49,910 nt of DNA, taken from JBDUCV01 sp040003255 (GTDB lineage: Bacteria > Actinomycetota > Actinomycetes > Mycobacteriales > Jatrophihabitantaceae). Each line of letters starts with the position of its first letter. Position 1 is the stretch's first letter. The stretch is taken from NCBI GenBank assembly GCA_040003255.1, contig JBDUCV010000007.1, positions 1 through 49,910 on the forward strand, read 5' to 3'. Below the pieces are notes generated by a model. It saw nothing but the letters and a program-made list of their open reading frames with translations, was not told the DNA's origin and did not search any database. The translations under genes and the position numbers were made by a program. Positions 1 through 7,013 of this stretch are shown piece after piece.

Positions 1-156
1 GCCAAGGCACCCGCCCGAAAGGCCGCCGCCAAGTCAATGTCCAAGAGCACCGCCGCGAAGGTGCTGGCGCGCAAGTCACCCGCCAAGAAGGCGCCCGCCA
101 AGAGGACTGCAGCCAAGGTGCTGGCACGCAAAAGACCAGCCAAGCGCGCGCGCTGA
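1..156 (+). CDS. hupB: DNA-binding protein HU, C-terminal tail (5'-truncated by window)
   Basis: Only the last 51 codons are present; the frame is open from base 1 and stops at a TGA ending at 156. The peptide is almost entirely Lys, Arg, Ala and Pro, with PAKK/AAAK motifs and an AAKVLARK segment that occurs twice. This is the long basic tail that distinguishes actinobacterial HU (HupB/Hlp) from the short enteric HU. The globular HU fold lies outside the window, so the call rests on tail composition plus context: hupB next to mutT1 and ppk is the order known from mycobacteria. HU compacts the nucleoid and the tail adds non-specific DNA binding. A histone H1-like Lys/Ala-rich protein would look the same from this fragment. 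Confidence 0.75.
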   Translation, partial: AKAPARKAAAKSMSKSTAAKVLARKSPAKKAPAKRTAAKVLARKRPAKRAR

Positions 157-170
157 CCGGTGAACGCATC

Positions 171-201
171 GAAGGCCCCGGCGAGCGTCGTCGGGGCCTT
201 C
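171..201. terminator. Bidirectional hairpin terminator between hupB and mutT1
   Basis: A perfect 10-bp inverted repeat (GAAGGCCCCG at 171-180, CGGGGCCTTC at 192-201) encloses an 11-nt loop. It lies 14 bases after the hupB stop and directly beside the mutT1 stop at 203. It serves two convergent genes, as expected for a shared terminator. There is no T-run, which is common in GC-rich actinomycetes. Confidence 0.75.
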
Positions 202-202
202 G

Positions 203-1072
203 TCATGTGCGCGCCGCGTCCGGGTAGTAGTCCGCGCTCAGCGCCACCGCGTCGGCAAACGAGAGCACCCACGCCGCGCCCTTGCGGGTTGCGGACGACC
301 GGCCCAGGCCCAGCTCGTCCAGTAGTCCGGGGATGGCTTTGCCCTGGCTGCAGATGACCGCTGAGGTGCCGGGTTTGGCAACGGCGAGCAGGGCGTGCCG
401 TGAGCGCTTCGGGTCCGCCGCGAATGACTCGTCGGAGAAATCCGGCGTCACCTCGACGGTCAGCCCGAAGCGGTCGGCAAGGGGCTCGACGCTCTGCACG
501 CACCGGGTGCGATCGGCGGCCAGGATGCGTTCGGGAGCGAAGTCGGCGAGGAAGGCGGCGAGGGTGTCGGCCTGTCTAGTGCCGATCTCGTCCAGCGGGC
601 GCAGCTCATCGGGTCCGGGCCAGGTCGCGCGCTTGCCCGCGTGCGCGTGCCGCACGAGGACCACCACCGAGCCGGGCGGAGGAAGCGCGGTGAACGCGTC
701 GAGCACGCCCCGGTCGCTGTCGTGCGTGAGGCGATCACGCACCTCGTCGGGTCGCCCCCAGAACAGCTCATCGACCTCGTCGTTGGCCGCAAAGTCACCA
801 CCGCGATGCTGCATCGCCCAGAACGCAACGGTCTTCGGCCGCCGCGCGTACATGTAGCCGATCCGTGGTAGCCGGCGGCTGATCGACACGCGTGCGCCGA
901 TCTCCTCGCCGACCTCGCGCACCGCGGCAGCCAGCTCGGATTCCCCGCGGTGCAGCTTGCCCTTGGGCAGTGTCCAGTCGTCGTATCGTTTCCGATGGAT
1001 GACCGCCACCTCGACCTCGTCCGGGCCCTCGCGCCAGACGACGCCGCCAGCAGCGGCGATCGGGGATCCCAT
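203..1072 (-). CDS. mutT1: MutT1-type NUDIX hydrolase fused to a histidine-phosphatase domain
   Basis: A 289-aa protein. Residues 5-130 form a NUDIX domain with a canonical box at 38-60 (GKLHRGE, then REVGEEIGA, matching GX5EX7REUXEEXGU). From about residue 135 a histidine-phosphatase domain begins with VVVLVRHAHAG (RHA at 141-143), with a second conserved stretch VICSQGK near the end. Mycobacterial MutT1 has this two-domain layout and sanitises 8-oxo-dGTP/8-oxo-GTP; it also hydrolyses diadenosine polyphosphates. The ATG at 1072 is chosen because it starts right at the NUDIX fold and lies 4 bases after the ppk stop, with AGTAGG upstream; the open frame extends 58 codons further upstream but into ppk. 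Probably cotranscribed with ppk. Confidence 0.9.
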   Translation of the reverse strand: MGSPIAAAGGVVWREGPDEVEVAVIHRKRYDDWTLPKGKLHRGESELAAAVREVGEEIGARVSISRRLPRIGYMYARRPKTVAFWAMQHRGGDFAANDEVDELFWGRPDEVRDRLTHDSDRGVLDAFTALPPPGSVVVLVRHAHAGKRATWPGPDELRPLDEIGTRQADTLAAFLADFAPERILAADRTRCVQSVEPLADRFGLTVEVTPDFSDESFAADPKRSRHALLAVAKPGTSAVICSQGKAIPGLLDELGLGRSSATRKGAAWVLSFADAVALSADYYPDAART

Positions 1073-1076
1073 CTGC

Positions 1077-3284
1077 CTACTCGCCGCGGTGGCCGAGCCG
1101 CCGCATGAGCAGCTCCTGGTAATCCACCTGGCGGGTGCCGCCCGACCGCACCCACCGGCCGTCCGGTTGCAGCTCCCACGCGGCGGTGTCCGGCGCAAAC
1201 GCGACGTCGAGGCACTCGCGGAGATGTGCGGTGGCGGCGCGGTCATTCACCCGGCACAGCACTTCGACACGCCGGTCGAGATTGCGATGCATAAGGTCGG
1301 CCGACCCGATCCAGTACTCCGGATGGCCGTCGTTCGCGGCGTAGAAGATCCGCGAGTGCTCGAGGAAACGGCCGAGGATCGAACGGGTCGTGATGTTCTC
1401 GGATAGTCCCGGCACGCCCGCCTTGATCGTGCAGAACGTCCGCACCAGCAACTCGACCCGCACCCCGGCCAGCGAGGCCCGGTACAACGCGTCGATCGTC
1501 TGCTCGTCAACAAGGTGGTTGGTCTTGATCTGGATGTGCGCGGGCTTGCCCGCCCGGGCATGGCCCATCTCTCGCTCGATGCGATCGACCAAACCCGATC
1601 GCAAACCCTGCGGGGCGACCAACAGCGAGCGGTATTCGGTCTGCCGCGAATAGCCGGTGAGCACATTGAACAGGTCAGTGAGATCGGCGCCGATCGCCTC
1701 GTCGGCCGTGAACAGACCGAAGTCCTCATACAGTCGCGCCGTTCTCGGGTTGTAGTTGCCGGTGCCGATATGTGCGTAGCGGCGGATCGCCCCGCCCTCT
1801 TGCCGCACCACGAGCGACGTCTTGCAGTGTGTCTTCAGGCCCACGACGCCATAGACGACGTGGCAGCCGGCACGTTCCAGCGCTCTGGCCCATTTGATGT
1901 TCGCCTGCTCGTCGAAGCGCGCCTTGATCTCGACCAACGCGACGACCTGCTTGCCCGCCTCGGCGGCGTCGACCAGCGCGTCGACGATCGGCGAGTCTCC
2001 GGACGTGCGGTACAGCGTCTGCTTGATCGCAAGCACGTTCGGATCGGCGGCGGCCTGCTCAATGAACCGCTGCACACTGGTCGCGAAGGACTCGTACGGG
2101 TGGTGGACGAGGACATCGCCTTCGCGCAAGGTGGCGAACATCGACTTCGGCGTCTCGCCCTCGGCGAAGCGGGGATGGGTCGCAGGGACGAACGGCCGTT
2201 CCTTCAGCGCCGGCCGGTCTACGTCATAGATCTGCATCAGCGCGGACAAGTCGAGCAGACCCGGAACCCGCAGGACGTCGTCGGGCTGCACGTCGATCTC
2301 GCTGATCAGCAGTGCCAGAACCGCCTCGTCGATGTCGTCGGCTACCTCGAGGCGGACGGCCGGCCCGAAGCGCCGACGGGCCAGTTCGCGTTCAAGAGCC
2401 TGCAGCAGGTCCTCGTCGCGGTCTTCTTCCACCTCGACGTCGGCGTTGCGGGTGACTCGAAACACGTGGTGCTCGATCACCGTCATGCCGGGGAACAGCG
2501 CCGACAGCTGGGCGGCGATCAGATCCTCGAGCGGCAGGAACTCGGCTTCGGAGGCGTTCTGCGAGACCACGACGAAGCGCGGCACGTTGTTCGGCACCTT
2601 GACGCGTGCGAATCGCTCGATGTCGCTGTCGGGCTCGCGCACGAGCACGGCGAGATTCAGCGAGAGGCCGGAGATGTAGGGGAACGGGTGTGCCGGGTCG
2701 ACGGCCAGCGGGGTGAGTACCGGGAACACCTTCGTCCGGAAGTAGTCGCCCAGGCGCTCGCATTCCTCGTCATCGAGATCGTTCCAGCGCACGATCCGGA
2801 TGCCCTGGCCGGAGAGGGCCGGCGCGACGTCCTCGAGGAAGCACTTGGCATGCCGTTGTGACAGTTCGCGCGTGCGTTCGGCCAGCTTGGCCAGGGTCTC
2901 GCGAGGCGACAGGCCGTCAGCAGAACTTACCTGCAGGCCCATGTCGGCCCGTCGCTTCAGGCCGGCGATGCGCACCATGTAGAACTCGTCGAGGTTACTG
3001 GCGAAGATCGCGAGGAATTTCATCCGCTCGAGCAACGGCTGGCGGCGATCCTCGCCCAATGCAAGCACGCGCGCGTTGAACGCCAGCCAGGAGAGTTCCC
3101 GGTTGCTGAACCGGCCTTCGGGCAGATCCGGGGCGTCAGGCCGGACCGGTTCGAGGTCACCAGCCGGCACCAGGTCGGACGGATCGATATCTAGCTCGCG
3201 GACCTTGTCTGGCTGGACTGCCTGCACCAGCTCTGGAACGACCGCGGCAGGGGAGTCAGACGTTGCCGAGCGAAATGCGGTCAT
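1077..3284 (-). CDS. ppk: Polyphosphate kinase 1
   Basis: A 735-aa protein of full PPK1 length. It reversibly polymerises the ATP gamma-phosphate into inorganic polyphosphate and contributes to stress storage and regulation. The N-domain begins with FSNRELSWLAFNARVL (about 59-74). HPYESF follows near 395-400, and KTHCKTSLVV near 484-493 holds His486, the probable phosphorylated histidine. RRYAHIGTGNYNPRTARLYED follows at about 501-521. It lies 4 bases upstream of mutT1 and 38 bases downstream of fbiD, all on the minus strand, an order also known in mycobacteria. The ATG start is preceded by the purine-rich TGGGG. Confidence 0.96.
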   Translation of the reverse strand: MTAFRSATSDSPAAVVPELVQAVQPDKVRELDIDPSDLVPAGDLEPVRPDAPDLPEGRFSNRELSWLAFNARVLALGEDRRQPLLERMKFLAIFASNLDEFYMVRIAGLKRRADMGLQVSSADGLSPRETLAKLAERTRELSQRHAKCFLEDVAPALSGQGIRIVRWNDLDDEECERLGDYFRTKVFPVLTPLAVDPAHPFPYISGLSLNLAVLVREPDSDIERFARVKVPNNVPRFVVVSQNASEAEFLPLEDLIAAQLSALFPGMTVIEHHVFRVTRNADVEVEEDRDEDLLQALERELARRRFGPAVRLEVADDIDEAVLALLISEIDVQPDDVLRVPGLLDLSALMQIYDVDRPALKERPFVPATHPRFAEGETPKSMFATLREGDVLVHHPYESFATSVQRFIEQAAADPNVLAIKQTLYRTSGDSPIVDALVDAAEAGKQVVALVEIKARFDEQANIKWARALERAGCHVVYGVVGLKTHCKTSLVVRQEGGAIRRYAHIGTGNYNPRTARLYEDFGLFTADEAIGADLTDLFNVLTGYSRQTEYRSLLVAPQGLRSGLVDRIEREMGHARAGKPAHIQIKTNHLVDEQTIDALYRASLAGVRVELLVRTFCTIKAGVPGLSENITTRSILGRFLEHSRIFYAANDGHPEYWIGSADLMHRNLDRRVEVLCRVNDRAATAHLRECLDVAFAPDTAAWELQPDGRWVRSGGTRQVDYQELLMRRLGHRGE

Positions 3285-3322
3285 GACCCCATCATGCCGG
3301 GTGGCCCGCGAGGCAGGAGTGG

Positions 3323-3937
3323 TCAGCAGCTGCTGGGTTGCCGGCTTCGCTCGGCTCGGGTCCGCGGGCCCAACCCGAGGTGCTCCGCTCGGCGGAGGTC
3401 CTCCGCCGTGTCGACGTCGGTTCGCAGTCCGTCACCCGCCGCGAGAATTGCAGCCGACGACGCGTGCCGGGTGGCCGACCCCGCGCCGAAGCGGGGGTCG
3501 AGTGGCGTTCCGGGTCGGGCGGTGAGCAACGTGGTGCCGGTTGCCCCGGCGTCGGGAACGAAACTTCGGGGATACCGAGCGGCGACGGCAAGGGCTTCGT
3601 CGAGTTCGGCCGGGGTGAGCGAGGGAAGGTCGCCTACCAGTGCGGCGACGCCGTCTGCCGGCCACTGCGCGGTGGCGTAGCGGGCCGCCTCGTCCAGTGC
3701 CGGGTTAAGCCCGGGCCTGGATTGGACGAGGACGGGCTGCCCGTCGACGCCAGGCTCGTCGGCGACAACCAGAACCCGGGCCACCAGCTCGGCGTCGCTC
3801 GCTGCTGTGATGGTGTCGGTCCGGATGGCTCGTACGAGCGCGGCGTGGCGCCGGGCATCGCTGGTCGCGTCAACCAGGCGGGACTTGGCCTGTGGCAGCG
3901 CTTTGATCGGGATGATCACTGTCCACCGCAGCGGCAC
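3323..3937 (-). CDS. fbiD: Phosphoenolpyruvate/2-phospholactate guanylyltransferase (F420 biosynthesis)
   Basis: A 204-aa CofC/FbiD-family nucleotidyltransferase. In actinobacteria the enzyme activates phosphoenolpyruvate with GTP, the first committed step towards the deazaflavin coenzyme F420. The N-terminal strand and loop IIPIKALPQAKSRL is the nucleotide-binding signature, and VGDLPSLTPAELDEAL around residues 100-118 carries the conserved GD-P motif. GSATRHA follows near residue 150. The GTG start is supported by a TAGACT box exactly six bases upstream, so the message is probably leaderless. In mycobacteria this gene also neighbours ppk and mutT1. The other F420 genes are not in this window. 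Confidence 0.9.
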   Translation of the reverse strand: MPLRWTVIIPIKALPQAKSRLVDATSDARRHAALVRAIRTDTITAASDAELVARVLVVADEPGVDGQPVLVQSRPGLNPALDEAARYATAQWPADGVAALVGDLPSLTPAELDEALAVAARYPRSFVPDAGATGTTLLTARPGTPLDPRFGAGSATRHASSAAILAAGDGLRTDVDTAEDLRRAEHLGLGPRTRAERSRQPSSC

Positions 3938-3949
3938 ACCGGAAGTCTA
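3938..3949 (-). promoter_or_regulatory. Leaderless-type promoter of fbiD (-10 TAGACT)
   Basis: On the minus strand TAGACT (plus 3944-3949) is followed by six bases and then the GTG start. Transcription would begin on or beside the start codon. No good -35 is visible, as is common for actinomycete sigma-A promoters. Confidence 0.55.
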
Positions 3950-4039
3950 GGTACTCACCGGGCCAGGATGACCGGTGGGCTCGACGTCCGGCACACTTCT
4001 CCGCAAGTCGCATCCGAGACGACGACGGGGGGAGGCAGC

Positions 4040-4801
4040 GTGCCGAGACAGCCGAAGCGACGCGGGGCCCCACGGCCGGAGCGGCCGACGCCCTGGCTGC
4101 AAGTGTGCGTGCTCGCCCTCTACGGACCCATCGGTGCCGCGTTCAAACTTCGCTGGCGATCCGTGTCAGGCATTCCGGCCCAGGGCCCGGCAATCGTGGT
4201 GGTCAACCACATCTCCTACGCCGATCCGTTCGTCATGGCCCGGTTCATCTACGACGCCGGGCGCACGCCACGCTTCCTCGCCAAGCGCGGCGTATTCGAC
4301 CTGCCCGTGGTCGGTTCCGCACTGCGCGGCACCGGCCAGATCCCGGTCGATCGCGGCACCGCCGACGCCCGCCAGTCCCTCGACGAGGCGGTGGTGGCGC
4401 TGCGGCGCGGCGAGCTGCTGATCGTCTACCCCGAGGGCACGGTGACCCGCGACCCGGATTGGTGGCCAATGGTCGGCAAGACCGGAGCCGCTCGGCTGGC
4501 GATGCTCGCGCCCGACGTGCCGGTCATCCCGGTGGCGCAATGGGGTGCCCAGCACGCCGTCGACGTCTACCACAAGCGGTACCGGCCGTTCCCTCGCAAG
4601 ACGGTAACGGTCACCGTCGGCAAACCGCTCGAACTCGACCCGTTCCATACCGATCCACCGAACGCCGAAAGTCTGCGTGCGATGACCGATCACATCATGA
4701 GGGCCATCCGCGAGCTGGTCGGCGAGTTGCGCGGCGAAGCGCCGCCGACCGGTGAGCTGTTCCGCACGATCCGCTCCGTCCGGCCGGGCGACGCCGCATG
4801 A
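4040..4801 (+). CDS. plsC: 1-acyl-sn-glycerol-3-phosphate acyltransferase (PlsC family)
   Basis: A 253-aa lysophosphatidate acyltransferase family protein. It transfers an acyl chain to lysophosphatidic acid at the membrane to make phosphatidic acid. The catalytic HX4D motif is NHISYADPF (His57 to Asp62), and the substrate-binding motif YPEGTVTRD (Glu132-Gly-Thr) follows. The N-terminus is basic with a short hydrophobic stretch (LQVCVLALYGPIGAAF, about 20-35). I chose the GTG at 4040 because GGAGG ends 4 bases upstream. An in-frame ATG at 3968 would add 24 residues without family similarity. It overlaps gpsA by 4 bases (ATGA), so glycerol-3-phosphate supply and acylation are translationally coupled. 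Confidence 0.88.
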   Translation: MPRQPKRRGAPRPERPTPWLQVCVLALYGPIGAAFKLRWRSVSGIPAQGPAIVVVNHISYADPFVMARFIYDAGRTPRFLAKRGVFDLPVVGSALRGTGQIPVDRGTADARQSLDEAVVALRRGELLIVYPEGTVTRDPDWWPMVGKTGAARLAMLAPDVPVIPVAQWGAQHAVDVYHKRYRPFPRKTVTVTVGKPLELDPFHTDPPNAESLRAMTDHIMRAIRELVGELRGEAPPTGELFRTIRSVRPGDAA

Positions 4802-5811
4802 GGGCGGCGGTGCTCGGCGCGGGATCGTGGGGAACCGTGTTCGCCAAGGTGTTGATTGACGCTGGCGGCGAGGTCACCCTGTGGGCCCGCCGGCCGGAGC
4901 TCGCCGCGCAGATCAATTCCGAGCACCACAACAACGACTATCTGCCCGGCGTCGTGTTGCCGCCACAACTAGTGGCGACCCATGATCATGTCGCGGCGCT
5001 CGACGGCGCCGGCCTGGTGGCGTTCGCGATCCCGTCGCAGAGCTTTCGCGCAAAGCTGGTCGAGTGGGCGCCATCTTTGTCGGCCGACGCCACGTTGGTC
5101 AGCTTGATGAAGGGCGTCGAGCTCGGCACCGCAAAGCGGATGAGCGAGGTGATCGCCGAGGTGGCCGGGGCGTCGCCGGATCGGATCGCGGTGGTGTCCG
5201 GACCGAACCTCGCCCCCGAAATCGCCGCCGAGCAACCGACCGCCACGGTCATCGCGTGCATCGACCTCGACCGTGCCGAGAGCGTCCAGCAGGCCTGCGC
5301 CAACGCCTACTTCCGCCCCTACACGAACTCCGACGTCGTGGGGTGTGAGCTCGGAGGCGCCGTCAAGAACGTGATCGCGCTGGCGTGTGGGATGGCGCAG
5401 GGACTGGGCTTCGGCGACAACACCGTCGCCTCACTGATCACCCGCGGGCTGGCCGAGACGACCCGGCTGGGCGTCAAGCTCGGCGCGGATCCGATGACCT
5501 TCGCGGGACTAGCCGGCTTGGGTGATCTGGTCGGGACCTGCTCCTCGCCACTGTCGCGCAACCGGACCTTCGGCGAGCGGCTGGGCCGCGGGGAGAGCCT
5601 CGAGCGGGCGCAGGAGGAAACGCACGGCCAAGTCGCCGAGGGCGTCAAGTCGTGTCGCTCGGTCCTCGATCTGGCGCAGCGACACGGGGTCGACGTGCCC
5701 ATCATCCAGTCAGTCGAGGCGGTGTGCTTCGCAGGACTGAAGCCAGCCGACATGGTTCGCGAGCTGATGACGCGGTCGATGAAAAGCGAGCGCGTCCCGC
5801 CCGGTCGGTAG
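4798..5811 (+). CDS. gpsA: Glycerol-3-phosphate dehydrogenase [NAD(P)+]
   Basis: A 337-aa enzyme that reduces dihydroxyacetone phosphate to sn-glycerol-3-phosphate, the phospholipid backbone. The Rossmann signature GAGSWG is at residues 7-12. ELGGAVKNVIALACG carries the catalytic Lys190, and GLAGLGDLVGTCSSPLSRNR is the conserved C-domain segment. Full family length. The start overlaps the plsC stop (ATGA), and ddl begins 11 bases after the stop. The same gpsA-ddl pair occurs in mycobacteria. Confidence 0.96.
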   Translation: MRAAVLGAGSWGTVFAKVLIDAGGEVTLWARRPELAAQINSEHHNNDYLPGVVLPPQLVATHDHVAALDGAGLVAFAIPSQSFRAKLVEWAPSLSADATLVSLMKGVELGTAKRMSEVIAEVAGASPDRIAVVSGPNLAPEIAAEQPTATVIACIDLDRAESVQQACANAYFRPYTNSDVVGCELGGAVKNVIALACGMAQGLGFGDNTVASLITRGLAETTRLGVKLGADPMTFAGLAGLGDLVGTCSSPLSRNRTFGERLGRGESLERAQEETHGQVAEGVKSCRSVLDLAQRHGVDVPIIQSVEAVCFAGLKPADMVRELMTRSMKSERVPPGR

Positions 5812-5822
5812 GCTCGCGGTTC
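5809..5822 (+). promoter_or_regulatory. Possible near-leaderless promoter for ddl (TAGGCT)
   Basis: TAGGCT at 5809-5814 includes the gpsA stop codon and sits 8 bases before the ddl ATG. It resembles the TAGNCT boxes at other starts in this window, with slightly longer spacing. No clear Shine-Dalgarno precedes ddl, which fits. Confidence 0.35.
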
Positions 5823-6902
5823 ATGGCGGGACGGATCCGAGTCGCAGTCGTGTACGGCGGCCGAAGCAGCGAGCACGGCGTATCGGTGGTATCAGCGGGC
5901 AGCGTGCTCGCCGCTCTGGACCCCGCTCGCTACGACGTGGTGCCCGTTGGTATCACGCCGCGCGGGGGCTGGATGCTTACCGGAGCCGATCCGGAGAAGC
6001 TGCAGATCACCGGCCGTCAGCTGCCCGAGGTCGACTCTGGTACCGCGGTGATGCTGCCCGGCGACCCAACAGCTGCTGGATTGGTCGTTGTCGAACCGGG
6101 CGAGGGTGCGCGGGTGTTGCAGTCGGTCGACGTGGTGTTCCCGGTGCTGCACGGTCGTTACGGAGAGGACGGCACGATCCAGGGGCTGCTCGAAATGGCC
6201 GGGGTGCCTTATGTGGGGGCAGGGGTCTTCGCGAGCGCTGCCGCGATGGACAAGGAGTACACCAAGAAGCTGCTGGGCGCGGAAGGTCTGCCGGTAGGCG
6301 AGTGGATCGTGCTGCGACGCGGCCAGGCTTGGTCCTCGATCGACGCCGAGCATCTCGGTTTGCCGGTGTTCGTCAAGCCGGCACGGGCCGGGTCGAGTGT
6401 CGGCATCTCCAAGGTGAGGCGCTGGGCCGACCTGACCGACGCACTTGACGTCGCCTTCGGTCACGACAGCAAGGTGCTGGTAGAGACGGCGGTGACTGGC
6501 CGCGAGGTCGAATGCGGCGTACTGGAGGACGTGGACGGCCGAGCGATCGCCAGCGTCCCGGGCGAGATCCGGCTGGTGGGCGACCACGACTGGTACGACT
6601 TCGAGGCCAAGTACCTGGACGACGCCTGCGAGTTCGACGTCCCGGCCCTACTGCCCGCCGACGTCACTAAGCGGCTGCGCGCGATGGCGTGCCAGGCGTT
6701 TACCGCGCTGGACGGCGCCGGGCTGGCCCGCGTCGATTTCTTCGTCACGCCAGACGGCAACCTCGTGATCAACGAGGTCAACACGATGCCGGGCTTTACC
6801 GCCATCTCGCTGTTTCCGAAGATGTGGGCGGCGAGTGGCGTCGACTACCCCTCGCTCGTCGATCGGTTGATCGCCTCAGCGTTGCGGCGCGCCGGGCGCT
6901 GA
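5823..6902 (+). CDS. ddl: D-alanine--D-alanine ligase
   Basis: A 359-aa ATP-grasp ligase making the D-Ala-D-Ala dipeptide of peptidoglycan in the cytoplasm. Features seen: the N-terminal YGGRSSEHGVSVVSA, then VLHGRYGEDGTIQGLLEMAG, the ATP-grasp segment VFVKPARAGSSVGISKV, and the C-terminal metal/substrate loop NEVNTMPGFTAISLFPKMW. The YDFEAKY stretch is of the ordinary D-Ala-D-Ala type rather than the VanA-like depsipeptide ligase type, so nothing suggests glycopeptide resistance. ATG 5823 is chosen because the fold begins immediately. It ends 111 bases before the convergent fadB stop. Confidence 0.95.
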   Translation: MAGRIRVAVVYGGRSSEHGVSVVSAGSVLAALDPARYDVVPVGITPRGGWMLTGADPEKLQITGRQLPEVDSGTAVMLPGDPTAAGLVVVEPGEGARVLQSVDVVFPVLHGRYGEDGTIQGLLEMAGVPYVGAGVFASAAAMDKEYTKKLLGAEGLPVGEWIVLRRGQAWSSIDAEHLGLPVFVKPARAGSSVGISKVRRWADLTDALDVAFGHDSKVLVETAVTGREVECGVLEDVDGRAIASVPGEIRLVGDHDWYDFEAKYLDDACEFDVPALLPADVTKRLRAMACQAFTALDGAGLARVDFFVTPDGNLVINEVNTMPGFTAISLFPKMWAASGVDYPSLVDRLIASALRRAGR

Positions 6903-6916
6903 GCGCACCGTCCGTG

Positions 6917-6964
6917 GACGGTGGACGGATAACGTCGTCCCGTCCGCACTATCCGTCCACCGTC
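6917..6964. terminator. Bidirectional hairpin terminator between ddl and fadB
   Basis: A perfect 15-bp inverted repeat: 6917-6931 (GACGGTGGACGGATA) and 6950-6964 (TATCCGTCCACCGTC) with an 18-nt loop. It lies between the convergent stops of ddl (6902) and fadB (7014). Confidence 0.7.
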
Positions 6965-7006
6965 GACGATCGCGAGGACGCGGACCGTCGACGATCGCGA
7001 GGACGC
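6959..7006. repeat. Two tandem copies of a 23-bp repeat
   Basis: The 23-bp unit beginning ACCGTCGACG and ending GAGGACGC occurs at 6959-6981 and, identically, at 6984-7006, with a period of 25 bases. The first copy overlaps the right arm of the terminator hairpin by six bases. Each unit contains the self-complementary GTCGAC and CGATCG. Confidence 0.85.
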
Positions 7007-7013
7007 AGTGGGT

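Noticed and set aside
1..144. The repeated Lys/Ala codons as a possible minisatellite
   Set aside because: They encode the HU tail in frame and the copies have diverged at the DNA level, so protein-level repetition explains them.
1515..2861. A 448-codon plus-strand frame opposite ppk
   Set aside because: It lies wholly antisense to the clearly real ppk and its composition is the reflection of GC-rich codon bias; no family features.
6601..6630. Glycopeptide-resistance-type (VanA-like) Ddl
   Set aside because: The YDFEAKY segment is of the ordinary D-Ala-D-Ala ligase type and no vanH/vanX-like genes are nearby.
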